In this document: piece after piece, positions 26,012 to 35,408 of the stretch
Layout of the letters: the number at the start of each line of letters is the position of its first letter
Numbering within the stretch: position 1 is the stretch's first letter
From: Saccharibacter sp. EH611
GTDB lineage: Bacteria > Pseudomonadota > Alphaproteobacteria > Acetobacterales > Acetobacteraceae
Direction: 5' to 3'
Assembly: GCF_009834765.1 (NCBI RefSeq)
Contig: NZ_WVHP01000001.1
Location: 186,001-250,000, forward strand
DNA length: 64,000 bases
Notes under the pieces: generated by a model
Databases searched by the model: none
The model's input: only the letters and a program-made list of their open reading frames with translations
Told to the model about the DNA's origin: nothing
Position numbers and translations under genes: made by a program

Positions 26012-27274
26012 TTACGGTGCTATGTTAAGTATCTTCATAATATTTTTATAAAGCCCGCGTGCACTCCGTTGATACCCCGGTCGTAATAGATGCACGCGAT
26101 CTTCTTGACCTTCATGATGAGCCCGCCATGAATTAATAGAGCAAGCCCCGCCCATAAAAGCGCGCCAATCCCAATAAAGAACATGCTCCTGTCGGGCAAC
26201 TGCTCTTTGAGTAGCGATGATCTTCTCCAATCCCACCATATGGCGGCAATTTCCCCCTGCGCGAGCAGAAGCATTATCACTCGGCCCCACCATAAGGATC
26301 ACAGAAGTAGGATTTTCTTGGCGTAATTGCCAAATAATATGCACATAGGACTGGCGATATTGATCAAAATCAAGCGTCTTATTCAGAGATTCATTGGTGC
26401 CATACGCTAAAATAATCATCGCAGGATGCAGCTTTTGAAGCTGCGCATACCAATCATTTTGCCAATGTTCTAATAACGATAAAGACGCCCCATTGCTACC
26501 TATCGATGATAACACGACCCCATGAGAGCGGTCTAAATACCACCCCCCTATTTGCGTACCCGCGGCACCATTTTGCACTGTCATGGTCACTGGTAATGTC
26601 AGCGTTATCGGCGTGCTATATCCCCATTGCGATTGCGAAAGAGCCACCTCATGACGGCCATGCCCATCTTGCGCAATCAACAGATTGGGTTGCTCTGTTT
26701 TATAAAAAGCTCGTGCGCGCAATGGCTCCAAGCTCGCACTCTCATCTCGAAAAGCAATGGTCATGGAGCGCTGATGCCCTTGAGGTTGTGCATGACTTCC
26801 ACCGAGAGAGAAAACATCATCAAGATCGCGACGACTGGTTTTCAAAACCCAATCGCTTCCTGCACGCGGCATCACGACCTGTTCATAACGCTGTCCCGGC
26901 ACAGCCAACGGGCTAATAAACCCAACACCACCATTCCCAAAACGCTGCTGAAAGGCGTCTCTTAACTCACCTGTGAAAAAATCTGCAGCTGTATGGGAAT
27001 CTCCAAATTGAACAATATGTACTGTCTGCGTGTTCGCCCTCTGCAAAGCAGAAGAAAAGCGCCACAGGTTCGGATCACCATAATTTGTAAGAGCCATGCT
27101 CTCCGTCGGTAACGGTGCTAAAGGCGCATGATGAACTGGTTTATGATGGGCTCGGAGCTGATGCCCCCCATGTTTCACGCTGTGCTTAGCCGATGCCTCT
27201 GAGACCGTCTGCCCCCCTGCTACAAGCATAAAGGTACTTACAATCATCAGATATTGAGAGAAGGAGAGTGCCAT
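26012..27274 (-). CDS. Exported SGNH/GDSL hydrolase-like protein, His-rich N-terminus
   Basis: A 420-residue protein with the start taken at the ATG at 27274 (MALSFSQYL), which gives a clean signal peptide ending near EASA. AGGG lies 8 bases upstream. A His-rich, basic stretch (KHSVKHGGHQLRAHHKPVHH) follows the signal. The SGNH domain shows the nucleophile in VQFGDSHTAADFFTGELRDAF, then RFGNGGVGFISPL, and a late DRVHLLRPGY block in the position of the Asp/His pair. The form resembles MBOAT-linked esterases or transferases (PatB/Ape1 type). It is the promoter-proximal gene of the three-gene set. Confidence 0.78.
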   Translation of the reverse strand: MALSFSQYLMIVSTFMLVAGGQTVSEASAKHSVKHGGHQLRAHHKPVHHAPLAPLPTESMALTNYGDPNLWRFSSALQRANTQTVHIVQFGDSHTAADFFTGELRDAFQQRFGNGGVGFISPLAVPGQRYEQVVMPRAGSDWVLKTSRRDLDDVFSLGGSHAQPQGHQRSMTIAFRDESASLEPLRARAFYKTEQPNLLIAQDGHGRHEVALSQSQWGYSTPITLTLPVTMTVQNGAAGTQIGGWYLDRSHGVVLSSIGSNGASLSLLEHWQNDWYAQLQKLHPAMIILAYGTNESLNKTLDFDQYRQSYVHIIWQLRQENPTSVILMVGPSDNASARAGGNCRHMVGLEKIIATQRAVARQEHVLYWDWRAFMGGACSINSWRAHHEGQEDRVHLLRPGYQRSARGLYKNIMKILNIAP

Positions 27275-27383
27275 ACCAAAACCCTGTTCATCACGATCGG
27301 CCATCTCTTCATGACCACAAGCCCATGCGCCGTTCACTGTCTTGTTTCACATTATAAAAAACGCCGCCATCCCCTAAATAACA

Positions 27384-27417
27384 AAACGGCCACGACAAAA
27401 CACTGTCGCAGCCGTTT
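27384..27417 (-). terminator. Terminator of the GH32 gene
   Basis: Outer arms AAACGGC (27384-27390) and GCCGTTT (27411-27417), with inner arms CGACA/TGTCG, make a long near-perfect hairpin. On the minus strand it is followed by a T-rich tract. It lies 31 bases past the GH32 stop. Confidence 0.75.
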
Positions 27418-27447
27418 GATACGCTTTTTAGGAAAGCGCGCTCTCTC

Positions 27448-29082
27448 TTAGAGATATTCTCTCTCTTTGACTGTCGTTTTCAGCGCATTCACCTCAAACG
27501 TCTTCACATCCAACCCAAGTTGAGAAGAACGCAATGTCAGCGTATCCAAAGCTGCTTTAGGGAAAACGAGGCACGTACCAACCCCAGCACCATCATTGAG
27601 ATACACCTCTAACGTGCACCCATCGAGAATGATTTGTGCTTGGAAGCTCTTGCTATCACGAGGCAATGAGGCCGCAAAATGCGTGCTAAACGTATGATTG
27701 GAAAAGCCTTTCAACCCGCTCCGATCAATCCAGAAACTCTTGGTCTGACGTTGATAACCAAGGCTCAGAACCTCTCCAGCTTTATTGGAGAACTCAATAT
27801 CCAACCATCCATTGGGTTCCACAGCATGTGTCACGTGGGCTTCAAGCCGCACATCAATAGCTGCATCAGTTGGCAGAGCTACGGTCTTCTCCCCCTTATG
27901 CTCATACGCCATCACAAACTGAGAGGATGTCAGTGTTTTAGCCACGAGCGCATCAATACCCACCGGACGCTGAATAAGCATCGGCAAGCCGATCTCATTA
28001 CGGCGTAGATGAAACTGACGCGGCAATGTCATGGCGCCAGACCAACTCTTGGGTGGTTGAAAGAAGCAATATTGCCAGTTCCCAAACCATGATACCCCAC
28101 ATTTCATCCCATCAGGGGCATCATTGAAAATTTGTAACGCGTAGGAATCTTTCGCAAAATCCGTAAAGTCCATAACGTTGTTATCGGCAACGAACGTCTT
28201 ACCATCGAACGAACCAACGAAATATTGAATGGAACTTCCACCCTGTGGCGATCCTGGGTTAAGCGAAATGAACAACACCCATTTCTTTGTCTTTTCGCCT
28301 TCAATCTCCAGCTCAACCAAATTAGGGCATTCAAACTCAACCCCCTGATAACCCGCTGGAGCAAAAGTGCTTAAATGTTCCCATTTGATCAGATTCCGAG
28401 ATCCGTAAAACAGGATTTCATGCGTATAAGCTGACGCAAGAACAAGCACCCATGTCTGAGAGGGTGCATGCCAGAAAACTTGCGGATCACGCGTGTCAGG
28501 ATCGTTTAAATCCAGCACAGGATTATGGGCAAAGTCTTCGTAATGATTCCCACCATCACCACTCCATGCAGCATGGATTGTGGATTTGTGGTTTTTACGA
28601 ATAGAACGATCATCCCGTGTATAAAGCGCGACTAATCCACCCTTCATCTGGTTCGCCGGTAGAGGGGCCTTTCCTGGCGGGAAAAGTGAAGAGGTATTTT
28701 GCCCATCAACTACCACACTCCCAGTAAAAGCCATCCCTTTTTCGTCACTATTGACGATGGCATGACCACGATCTTCCCACTGATACAGATCGGGACTAAC
28801 AGCATGGCCCCAATCCACCTCATTGATCAGATTGTGCAATGGACGGAACTGATAATAGAGATGATACTGCTTACCATCATACACCAATCCGCATGGATCA
28901 TTCACAAAGCCAAAAGACGGGCTGAAGTGAATATGCGGACGATACAATTTATCGTAAAAATCATCAGTCATCGTCAAAGACACAGCGCTACTCCCTTTCG
29001 AATTTCCTGCTGCCATCAGTACCATTGACACTGAGGCCAGCGAAAAGCCGAACCCTCTGCGGGTCAATCCCGTCTTTTCCAT
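27448..29082 (-). CDS. GH32 fructanase (levanase/inulinase type), Tat-exported
   Basis: A 544-residue glycoside hydrolase family 32 enzyme that releases fructose from fructans or sucrose. The start is the ATG at 29082 with GGAG about 9 bases upstream. A Tat motif (T-R-R-G-F, residues 7-11) and hydrophobic run follow. The triad is present: nucleophile D62, D199 in DTRDPQVFW, and acid/base E251 in FECPNL. The first motif reads N61-D-P-C-G in place of the usual NDPNG, and lacks the WM that precedes it. The C-terminal beta-sandwich runs from about residue 390. No levansucrase is adjacent. Confidence 0.88.
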   Translation of the reverse strand: MEKTGLTRRGFGFSLASVSMVLMAAGNSKGSSAVSLTMTDDFYDKLYRPHIHFSPSFGFVNDPCGLVYDGKQYHLYYQFRPLHNLINEVDWGHAVSPDLYQWEDRGHAIVNSDEKGMAFTGSVVVDGQNTSSLFPPGKAPLPANQMKGGLVALYTRDDRSIRKNHKSTIHAAWSGDGGNHYEDFAHNPVLDLNDPDTRDPQVFWHAPSQTWVLVLASAYTHEILFYGSRNLIKWEHLSTFAPAGYQGVEFECPNLVELEIEGEKTKKWVLFISLNPGSPQGGSSIQYFVGSFDGKTFVADNNVMDFTDFAKDSYALQIFNDAPDGMKCGVSWFGNWQYCFFQPPKSWSGAMTLPRQFHLRRNEIGLPMLIQRPVGIDALVAKTLTSSQFVMAYEHKGEKTVALPTDAAIDVRLEAHVTHAVEPNGWLDIEFSNKAGEVLSLGYQRQTKSFWIDRSGLKGFSNHTFSTHFAASLPRDSKSFQAQIILDGCTLEVYLNDGAGVGTCLVFPKAALDTLTLRSSQLGLDVKTFEVNALKTTVKEREYL

Positions 29083-29244
29083 ACATGCTCCATCAGAACA
29101 AATCGCCACAGGAGACAAAGAGAGCACCAGACCATCTCTGACTTGCTTTTACGTTAAGCGCTCTATTCTGCCTTACCTGTATCTCGACGATACGATGAAA
29201 ACGTGGCGTTATTCTGAACGGAAGCGTAATTCATAAAAAATATT

Positions 29245-29916
29245 TTATTTTTTTTCTGCTCCCCCTTCTTCACAGCCATAAAACTCCTTCCCAAGCTCAA
29301 TCGCCGGGCGTCCACGAGAACGACGGTGAGCATTCGTGTCACGAAGCGAATACGCACAACCGCAATATTCTTGTTTGTAGAATTTCTCCCGCTTACTGAT
29401 CTCCAGCATACGCGCAGAACCACCCTTTTTGCGCCAGTTAAAATCCCAATAACTGACATCTTCATAAGGAGCTGTCGCGCGCTCTCCACAGCCGTTAATC
29501 TGCTTCATATCCTTCCAACGCGAAATACCCAATGAACTCGTCATGACGGGGAAGCCATGCTCATGGGCATAAAGGGCCGTGCGTTCAAAGCGCATGTCGA
29601 AACACATGGTGCATCGTGCGCCTCGCTCAGGTTCCCATTCCATCCCTTTAGCGCGCTCAAACCAGTTATCACGATCATAATCTGCATCGATAAACGGGAT
29701 ATGATGTTTTTCTGCAAAGCGAATATTTTCTTCTTTCCGCAAGATATATTCATGCTCTGGATGAATGTTCGGATTGTAGAAGAAGATTGTGTAATCAATG
29801 CCAGAAGCCGTCATTGCTTCCATCACCTCCCCAGAACACGGGGCGCAACATGAATGCAACAACACTTTTTTATGCCCCCCCGGTGGAATAAGAATCGGAC
29901 GTTCCACATCACTCAT
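29245..29916 (-). CDS. queH: Epoxyqueuosine reductase QueH
   Basis: A 223-residue QueH (DUF208) enzyme that reduces epoxyqueuosine in tRNA to queuosine, replacing B12-dependent QueG. The start is the ATG at 29916 with GGAGAG about 7 bases upstream. Cysteines for cluster and redox use are visible: C23/C24/C27 ([10 protein letters not shown]), C102/C105 (RCTMCF) and C185/C187 (YCGCAYS). queA and tgt are elsewhere in the window. Confidence 0.93.
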   Translation of the reverse strand: MSDVERPILIPPGGHKKVLLHSCCAPCSGEVMEAMTASGIDYTIFFYNPNIHPEHEYILRKEENIRFAEKHHIPFIDADYDRDNWFERAKGMEWEPERGARCTMCFDMRFERTALYAHEHGFPVMTSSLGISRWKDMKQINGCGERATAPYEDVSYWDFNWRKKGGSARMLEISKREKFYKQEYCGCAYSLRDTNAHRRSRGRPAIELGKEFYGCEEGGAEKK

Positions 29917-30180
29917 AAAATAGCTCTCCATTGATTAGACGGCCTCAGCCTCTCTCGCCCCTCCCCTTTTCTTAGGAGACCGGCTCTTGCTTTCATGCGG
30001 GTTCTATCCCCTCTTTCTCAACAGTCAATAACATAGCAGGTGACCCTGTCTCACAAATGACACATCTCTTTTGGAACAGACCTTCTCATTATTGTTTCAT
30101 TATCAAATCATTGACGATTCAAAATATCACTTGCACAGTGAATTTCATTTCAATTTTGAAATATAGCAAAGGAGAGTTTT

Positions 30181-32607
30181 ATGACTCCTGAAAAAACGTC
30201 TTTTATCCTTTCAGGAGTTACCCTTCTTTGCGTCTGCTTAGACCCGCAGGCTTTGGCTAAGACGTTACTAACGTCTGCGTCCGCTAACCATCCTCATCAC
30301 CTCATCCATGCTTCCCATAAGCCTCATCATCCTCGTAGCCTCACAGCTCAGGGTGAAGAACGGTTAAGCGTTCATATGCGCCATCCAGCTCGTGCTCATG
30401 GGGCAACCGATGTCGTCGGGCGTGACACACTGAATCATTTTGTGACGGGGACAAGCCCACTGCAAGTATTAGCCCTCACAACACCCGGTGCTAATTTTGC
30501 AACAGATGATGCTCTTGGCTTAGATACGGTCGCCAACACACTCTATGTTCGCGGCTTTAATCAAACCCAGCTTGGGGAGACATTGGATGGAATTCCCCTT
30601 GGCGGACAGGGTTTTCATAACTGGAACGGCTTAGGGATTGATCAGGCTGAAATTCAGGAAAATGTAAGCAGCCTTACGATGTCACAAGGCGCAGGGGCTC
30701 TGGATGTCCCGTCGGCCCAAACACTTGGCGGTGCGCTAACCTTCACCTCCAGCGACCCTAAGAAAAAAGCAGGCGGGCAGGTCAGCCAGATGTTTGGTAG
30801 CTATAATGGCTTCCGCACCTTTGTACGTGCCGATAGTGGCGAGCTTAATAAAAGCGGCACTAAATTTTATATCGCCTATGCCCGCACCGCCCAGGATTTA
30901 TGGAAAGGATATGGCTATCAACAAGAGCAGCAGATCAATGCAAAATTGGTTCAGCCATTTCAAGACCGTGGAAAAATCACCGCGATTTTCGACTATTCCA
31001 TCATGCCAGAATATAACTATCTCGGCCTCACAAAGAATATGTGGCAGCGTTTAGGACGCAACACGACCTACCTTAAACCAGACTATAACCGCGCTAAAGA
31101 ATACGCGAATTATGCTCAAAATGGTGGCGTCCCTCCTCAATATCAGGGCATCCTCTCAAATGATGAAATCAGTGATTTCGCCTATGACGGAACCCAAACA
31201 CAAGAAAATATCCTTACCGCTTTGACAGGAGAATTCCGCTTAGCCTCTTGGCTAAGTTCCAAAACCATCGCCTATGCGCATCTCTCTGGTGGGCGGTATA
31301 ATGGGACTGACCCCAACCTTACGTCTCCAACAAGCGGGGTCAATATGGCTATGGAAAGCGGGGATCCTGAAACACGACGGGTCGGATTTGTTCAGAACTT
31401 TTCCATCCATGCCCCCCAACATAATGAGATCAAAACTGGGGTATGGTATGAAAATGACCATTTCAGCTACCCTGCCTACGTGTATGAAGATGACGTTGAT
31501 CATGCTCGCTCCTCCATTAACTTTCATGGAGGTGGAGGCGAAAAATGGTTTAGTGACAGCTTCAACACCAACACGTTCCAATTTTACCTACAGGATACCT
31601 ACAGGCCCCTCCATGGTCTCGACCTAAGCGCGGGTTTCCGCTCGCTTGTCCAAACAACACGCGGGGGCAGCACCTATGATAATACAGCCGGACTCGCAGC
31701 TCAGGGATGGAACACCTACTACATCCATCCAGCTTCAGGCTCACTTACTGCCTCCAACGCATTTCTCCCTCATGTCAGCCTAGATTATCACTTTCTCCAG
31801 CATCACGAACTTTATATTGATATTGCTGAAAATATGCGCGCCTATGATTACACCCATCAACTGTCTAGCGGCAGCCCTTGGACGCGCCTTGGCAATGCCA
31901 ACAACCCTGCTCAATCAGTTTTTGACGCCAATAAAAGCAAACTCCGCCCAGAGCGGACATGGAATTATGTGATTGGCTATCGCTTTAACAGCCATTCCTT
32001 TTCAGCAAGCGCCGATTTTTACCATACAGACTATTATAACCGCCTCGCCGCCATCACAAACGGCACCACGGGACGTAACACCTATGGTTCTTTCACCAAT
32101 ATTGGTCGCGAAACCATGAACGGTGTTGATGTTGCCGGCACGATCCGTCCCCTCCCTGGGCTCGCGATTACCAATAGCTTCAGCTGGAATGATGCTAAAT
32201 ATCAATATTCACAACATCTGTATGATCGTGCTAGCGGGAGGAATGTCAGCATTAAAGGGATGAGGCAAGTCTATTATCCCAAATTTATGTATAAGGCGAA
32301 TATTAATTACACCATTGGCCATGCTTCTATGAACTTCAATACAACCTATACCAGCACACGCTACACAACCTATACAAATGACACCAAGATTCCTTCTTAT
32401 TGGAGCTCCAGCCTGACCGCGAGCTATGATTTCGGAAAAATGGGTTTTGTGCACAACTTTAAAACGAGCTTCGGGGTCACTAACCTTTTTAATCAAAATT
32501 ATATCGGAGGTGTTTACGGGGCAGCTTCACTCACAGGTGATAATAACGCCAATCTTTACGTTGCCGCACCTCGACAATTTTTTGGCACCGTTTCTGCGCA
32601 GTTCTAA
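30181..32607 (+). CDS. TonB-dependent outer-membrane receptor
   Basis: An 808-residue receptor with a signal peptide ending near PQALA-KT. A His-rich stretch (HPHHLIHASHKPHHPRS) precedes a possible TonB box. The plug domain covers about 85-195 (NTLYVRGFNQTQLGETLDGIPL) and a 22-strand barrel follows, ending in RQFFGTVSAQF with the C-terminal Phe. The ATG has AAAGGAG about 7 bases upstream. The ligand is unknown; iron-chelate and sugar receptors look alike at this level. No TonB, ABC or sigma/anti-sigma genes are near. Confidence 0.9.
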   Translation: MTPEKTSFILSGVTLLCVCLDPQALAKTLLTSASANHPHHLIHASHKPHHPRSLTAQGEERLSVHMRHPARAHGATDVVGRDTLNHFVTGTSPLQVLALTTPGANFATDDALGLDTVANTLYVRGFNQTQLGETLDGIPLGGQGFHNWNGLGIDQAEIQENVSSLTMSQGAGALDVPSAQTLGGALTFTSSDPKKKAGGQVSQMFGSYNGFRTFVRADSGELNKSGTKFYIAYARTAQDLWKGYGYQQEQQINAKLVQPFQDRGKITAIFDYSIMPEYNYLGLTKNMWQRLGRNTTYLKPDYNRAKEYANYAQNGGVPPQYQGILSNDEISDFAYDGTQTQENILTALTGEFRLASWLSSKTIAYAHLSGGRYNGTDPNLTSPTSGVNMAMESGDPETRRVGFVQNFSIHAPQHNEIKTGVWYENDHFSYPAYVYEDDVDHARSSINFHGGGGEKWFSDSFNTNTFQFYLQDTYRPLHGLDLSAGFRSLVQTTRGGSTYDNTAGLAAQGWNTYYIHPASGSLTASNAFLPHVSLDYHFLQHHELYIDIAENMRAYDYTHQLSSGSPWTRLGNANNPAQSVFDANKSKLRPERTWNYVIGYRFNSHSFSASADFYHTDYYNRLAAITNGTTGRNTYGSFTNIGRETMNGVDVAGTIRPLPGLAITNSFSWNDAKYQYSQHLYDRASGRNVSIKGMRQVYYPKFMYKANINYTIGHASMNFNTTYTSTRYTTYTNDTKIPSYWSSSLTASYDFGKMGFVHNFKTSFGVTNLFNQNYIGGVYGAASLTGDNNANLYVAAPRQFFGTVSAQF

Positions 32608-32716
32608 TATGTCATGAAGGCCTATGGTTATTCTCTGGGTAAAATACCCTTCCCCTCTCCGTTTTCCTTGTTTAGCGTGATGAAGACACACCAAGACCCG
32701 ATAAGGAGTCTGATCC

Positions 32717-33406
32717 ATGATTGATCTCTATTTCTGGCCAACCCCTAACGGCCATAAGATTACACTTTTCCTAGAAGAAGCCGGGCTGGATTATCGTTTT
32801 TGCCCTATCAATATCAGCGCGGGCGATCAATTCTCACCCGAATTCCTTAAAATCGCCCCCAATAATCGCATTCCCGCTATTGTGGATCATGCTCCCCAAG
32901 ATGGCGATGAGGCTGTCAGTGTTTTTGAATCAGGCGCTATTTTGCTCTACCTCGCCGAAAAAACCGGCCTTTTCCTTCCTGACACTCTACGCGAGCGTAC
33001 AGCTGTTATGGAATGGCTCTTTTGGCAGGTGGGAGGTCTGGGCCCAATGGCTGGGCAAAACCATCACTTCAATATTTACGCCCCACAATCTATTCCCTAC
33101 GCTAAAGAGCGCTATATCAACGAACCCAACCGCCTGTACGGCGTGATGGACAAGCACCTTGCCGACCATACCTATCTCGGTGGAGAAGACTATAGCATCG
33201 CCGATATGGCGTGTTACCCATGGGCGGCTTACTGGCATGTGCAAAGCCAAGACATCCGGGATTTTCCTAATCTAGCTCGCTGGTTACGCAGCATTGAGGG
33301 CCGTCCCGCCACTCAACGGGCATATGAAAAGGGCCAAAATGTCAGCGCTCAACCCGCTGTGACTGAAAAGGGGAAAAATATTCTCTTCGGTCAACGCTCC
33401 CGATAA
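32717..33406 (+). CDS. Glutathione S-transferase, Ure2p/YfcG-like
   Basis: A 229-residue GST with an N-terminal thioredoxin domain (about 1-85) holding PNGHKITLFLEE, NNRIPAIVDH and the ESGAILLYLAEK helix, and a C-terminal helical domain with YLGGEDYSIADMACYPWAAY. YfcG relatives act as disulfide-bond reductases or peroxidases with glutathione. The ATG has AAGGAG about 8 bases upstream. Confidence 0.9.
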   Translation: MIDLYFWPTPNGHKITLFLEEAGLDYRFCPINISAGDQFSPEFLKIAPNNRIPAIVDHAPQDGDEAVSVFESGAILLYLAEKTGLFLPDTLRERTAVMEWLFWQVGGLGPMAGQNHHFNIYAPQSIPYAKERYINEPNRLYGVMDKHLADHTYLGGEDYSIADMACYPWAAYWHVQSQDIRDFPNLARWLRSIEGRPATQRAYEKGQNVSAQPAVTEKGKNILFGQRSR

Positions 33407-33428
33407 TCTTCTCTTGCCAAAGGGCGCT

Positions 33429-34313
33429 TTACTGCCAGAGATAAACCATCTTGAGATAATAGGCGTTACTCTCTGGCGTATTTCGCCCTTCTACCGAATG
33501 AGAATAGCGTGCAGTGAGAGAGAGATGACTGTTAACCGACCACATCACTCCCGGCCCTAACGCCACTTCCCGACCGCTTGTATTATGGATGGATTGCCTC
33601 AATGTGTTATCATACAGTCCGTCCGCATTTTGCCAGTCAAACGCAAAAAATGGCTCCAACGCACGGTTTGCCTTCCATCCAAAACGCAAGTTCGTGAAAA
33701 AGACGTTCCCGGGCTTATAAGAATGCTGACCTGTCATATGCTTCGTGGACGCCACAATTGCCCCAGCATCCCCATCAAAGCTAAAATGCTTCCATTCATA
33801 ATCAAAAATAAAACTTGATAAATTACCCCAATAATTCGTAGCAATCCCATCACGCGTACCGCTTGGTGTCTCCATAAAAGTTTGGATACCAAATGTACTA
33901 TTTTTATTAGGCTTAAACCACGCCGCTGGCCCAACGATAGTCGTCCCTAACCCACCGTAATTCTTGCCATTAGCGAGCGTATAACTCTCTGTTTGGATCA
34001 CTTCAAAAGCGAACCCCACATGGGGGATGGCGTCAAAACTACGGAAATGCACATATTTGCTCATTCCCGCCCATGTATGGCTCCCTCCATGAGCCCGGCG
34101 CCTGCCTTGGCCATCATACACAGAGCCAGCCGCATTACCGTCACCATACTGCACAAACACATTAAAAGGCTTGAAATCGACAGGGAGGTCGTATTCATGA
34201 GGGCCAATAACGGCCAAAGCAATATCAGAGGCTTCAGCTTCGCTAAGCCCCATTGCCCCTCCTAGTGTGGTCATCACCATCACGGCCGTAAGACCAAAAT
34301 AGGACTGACGCAT
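33429..34313 (-). CDS. Outer-membrane channel-like protein (phenol-degradation MetA family)
   Basis: A 294-residue exported protein. The start is taken at the ATG at 34313 (MRQSYFG), with GGAG 6 bases upstream; two in-frame upstream codons are possible. The signal ends near AEASD. The rest alternates polar and aromatic residues as a beta-barrel, with ALEPFFAFDWQ, GREVALGPGVMWSV and LSLTARYSHSV. It matches the pattern of the family named for meta-cleavage of phenol, where the role is presumed transport. It is convergent with the GST gene. Confidence 0.65.
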   Translation of the reverse strand: MRQSYFGLTAVMVMTTLGGAMGLSEAEASDIALAVIGPHEYDLPVDFKPFNVFVQYGDGNAAGSVYDGQGRRRAHGGSHTWAGMSKYVHFRSFDAIPHVGFAFEVIQTESYTLANGKNYGGLGTTIVGPAAWFKPNKNSTFGIQTFMETPSGTRDGIATNYWGNLSSFIFDYEWKHFSFDGDAGAIVASTKHMTGQHSYKPGNVFFTNLRFGWKANRALEPFFAFDWQNADGLYDNTLRQSIHNTSGREVALGPGVMWSVNSHLSLTARYSHSVEGRNTPESNAYYLKMVYLWQ

Positions 34314-34481
34314 AACACTCTCCATCACGTAGAGGGCCCGCTACAAGGCCCTTTATCAGGGGGGCAAGTGTATACGAATTAGTTTTCTACTAACATATAA
34401 GAGTTGTCTTAAATACAAACAAAATTTATCTATATTTTGACATAAATCAATGAAAAATTAGTTTTTCTTCTCCCAAAGACG

Positions 34482-34506
34482 GGCAGGAGGCCTACCCCCT
34501 CCTGCC
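34482..34506 (-). terminator. Possible terminator of the CPBP gene
   Basis: Arms GGCAGGAGG (34482-34490) and CCTCCTGCC (34498-34506) lie 9 bases past the CPBP stop. There is no T-run next to the stem. Confidence 0.4.
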
Positions 34507-34514
34507 GTGATCAC

Positions 34515-35408
34515 TCAGAGAATAAGGTTGCTGTTTTTATGTAATTGTCTGTGAAAATAGAATACAAGAAAGGCATAAATCATAAAGCAAACCACACTAG
34601 CTTCCGGCCCATCACTCCCACCTGTAAGCCAATAAGGCCCGTATATGTCCGTATGGAAAAGCGCATCATGTGCGACATGGCCGCTATCATTCACGCCAAA
34701 AATGGCCGTTTGTGCCCAATCCCATGCTGCATGGAAACCAATTGGATAAAACAAGCTTCCTGTAACACGCAGCATGTAACAAAACACATAACCCGCTAAG
34801 CCAGCACCAATCGCCCCCCACAGAGGTGTCCCACTCGGGATGTGGATCAATCCAAATAAAACGGACGTGATGACAGACGCCCAGCCCCAACCAAACGCCT
34901 TGCTAAGTTGAGCATACAGATACCCTCGAAACATCAGTTCCTCTGTCGCCCCAACCACAAGAAACGTCAGCCCATACGCCAATAATGAGAGAAGTGCCTG
35001 CCCTACCGACGATATAGCAAGATAGGTCTGGTACCCTTGGCACAACACAATAACCATAATGATCGCACTGGCCCAAAAAGCACCCCAGCCCATGCCAGAA
35101 GCACCTTTCCGTAGCCATGTCGCATCATGAAGAAAAAGAGTTTTTAGAAAAGTGCACGTGCCGAAAGAACCTTTGTGGAAAAAGGCCTGTCCATACACCA
35201 TCGCAGCAGAGACCACGCATACTGCAATAAGTTGGATAAGCTCGCCCGGCAATACGCCAAAAGGTGTTAATCCGCCGGTGTCCTTCAAGCTATGTATAGA
35301 ATGCGCTACTTGAGGAATATACATAGCGCCCCAAATAAGCGCTATCGTTACCACCGTAAGCAGAACCAAAAAAAGCACACAGCGCAAACAAGCCCATAAA
35401 CGCATCAT
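34515..35408 (-). CDS. CPBP-family intramembrane protease
   Basis: A 297-residue membrane protein with about seven helices. The start ATG at 35408 overlaps the stop of the NCS1 gene by one base (TAATG). The Abi/CAAX motifs are all there: GATEELMFRGYLY (EExxxR), then FGLIHI and GFHAAWDW. Such proteases cut within the membrane; substrates differ between members, including peptide immunity roles. What it cuts here is unknown. Coupling to a base permease is unusual. Confidence 0.82.
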   Translation of the reverse strand: MMRLWACLRCVLFLVLLTVVTIALIWGAMYIPQVAHSIHSLKDTGGLTPFGVLPGELIQLIAVCVVSAAMVYGQAFFHKGSFGTCTFLKTLFLHDATWLRKGASGMGWGAFWASAIIMVIVLCQGYQTYLAISSVGQALLSLLAYGLTFLVVGATEELMFRGYLYAQLSKAFGWGWASVITSVLFGLIHIPSGTPLWGAIGAGLAGYVFCYMLRVTGSLFYPIGFHAAWDWAQTAIFGVNDSGHVAHDALFHTDIYGPYWLTGGSDGPEASVVCFMIYAFLVFYFHRQLHKNSNLIL

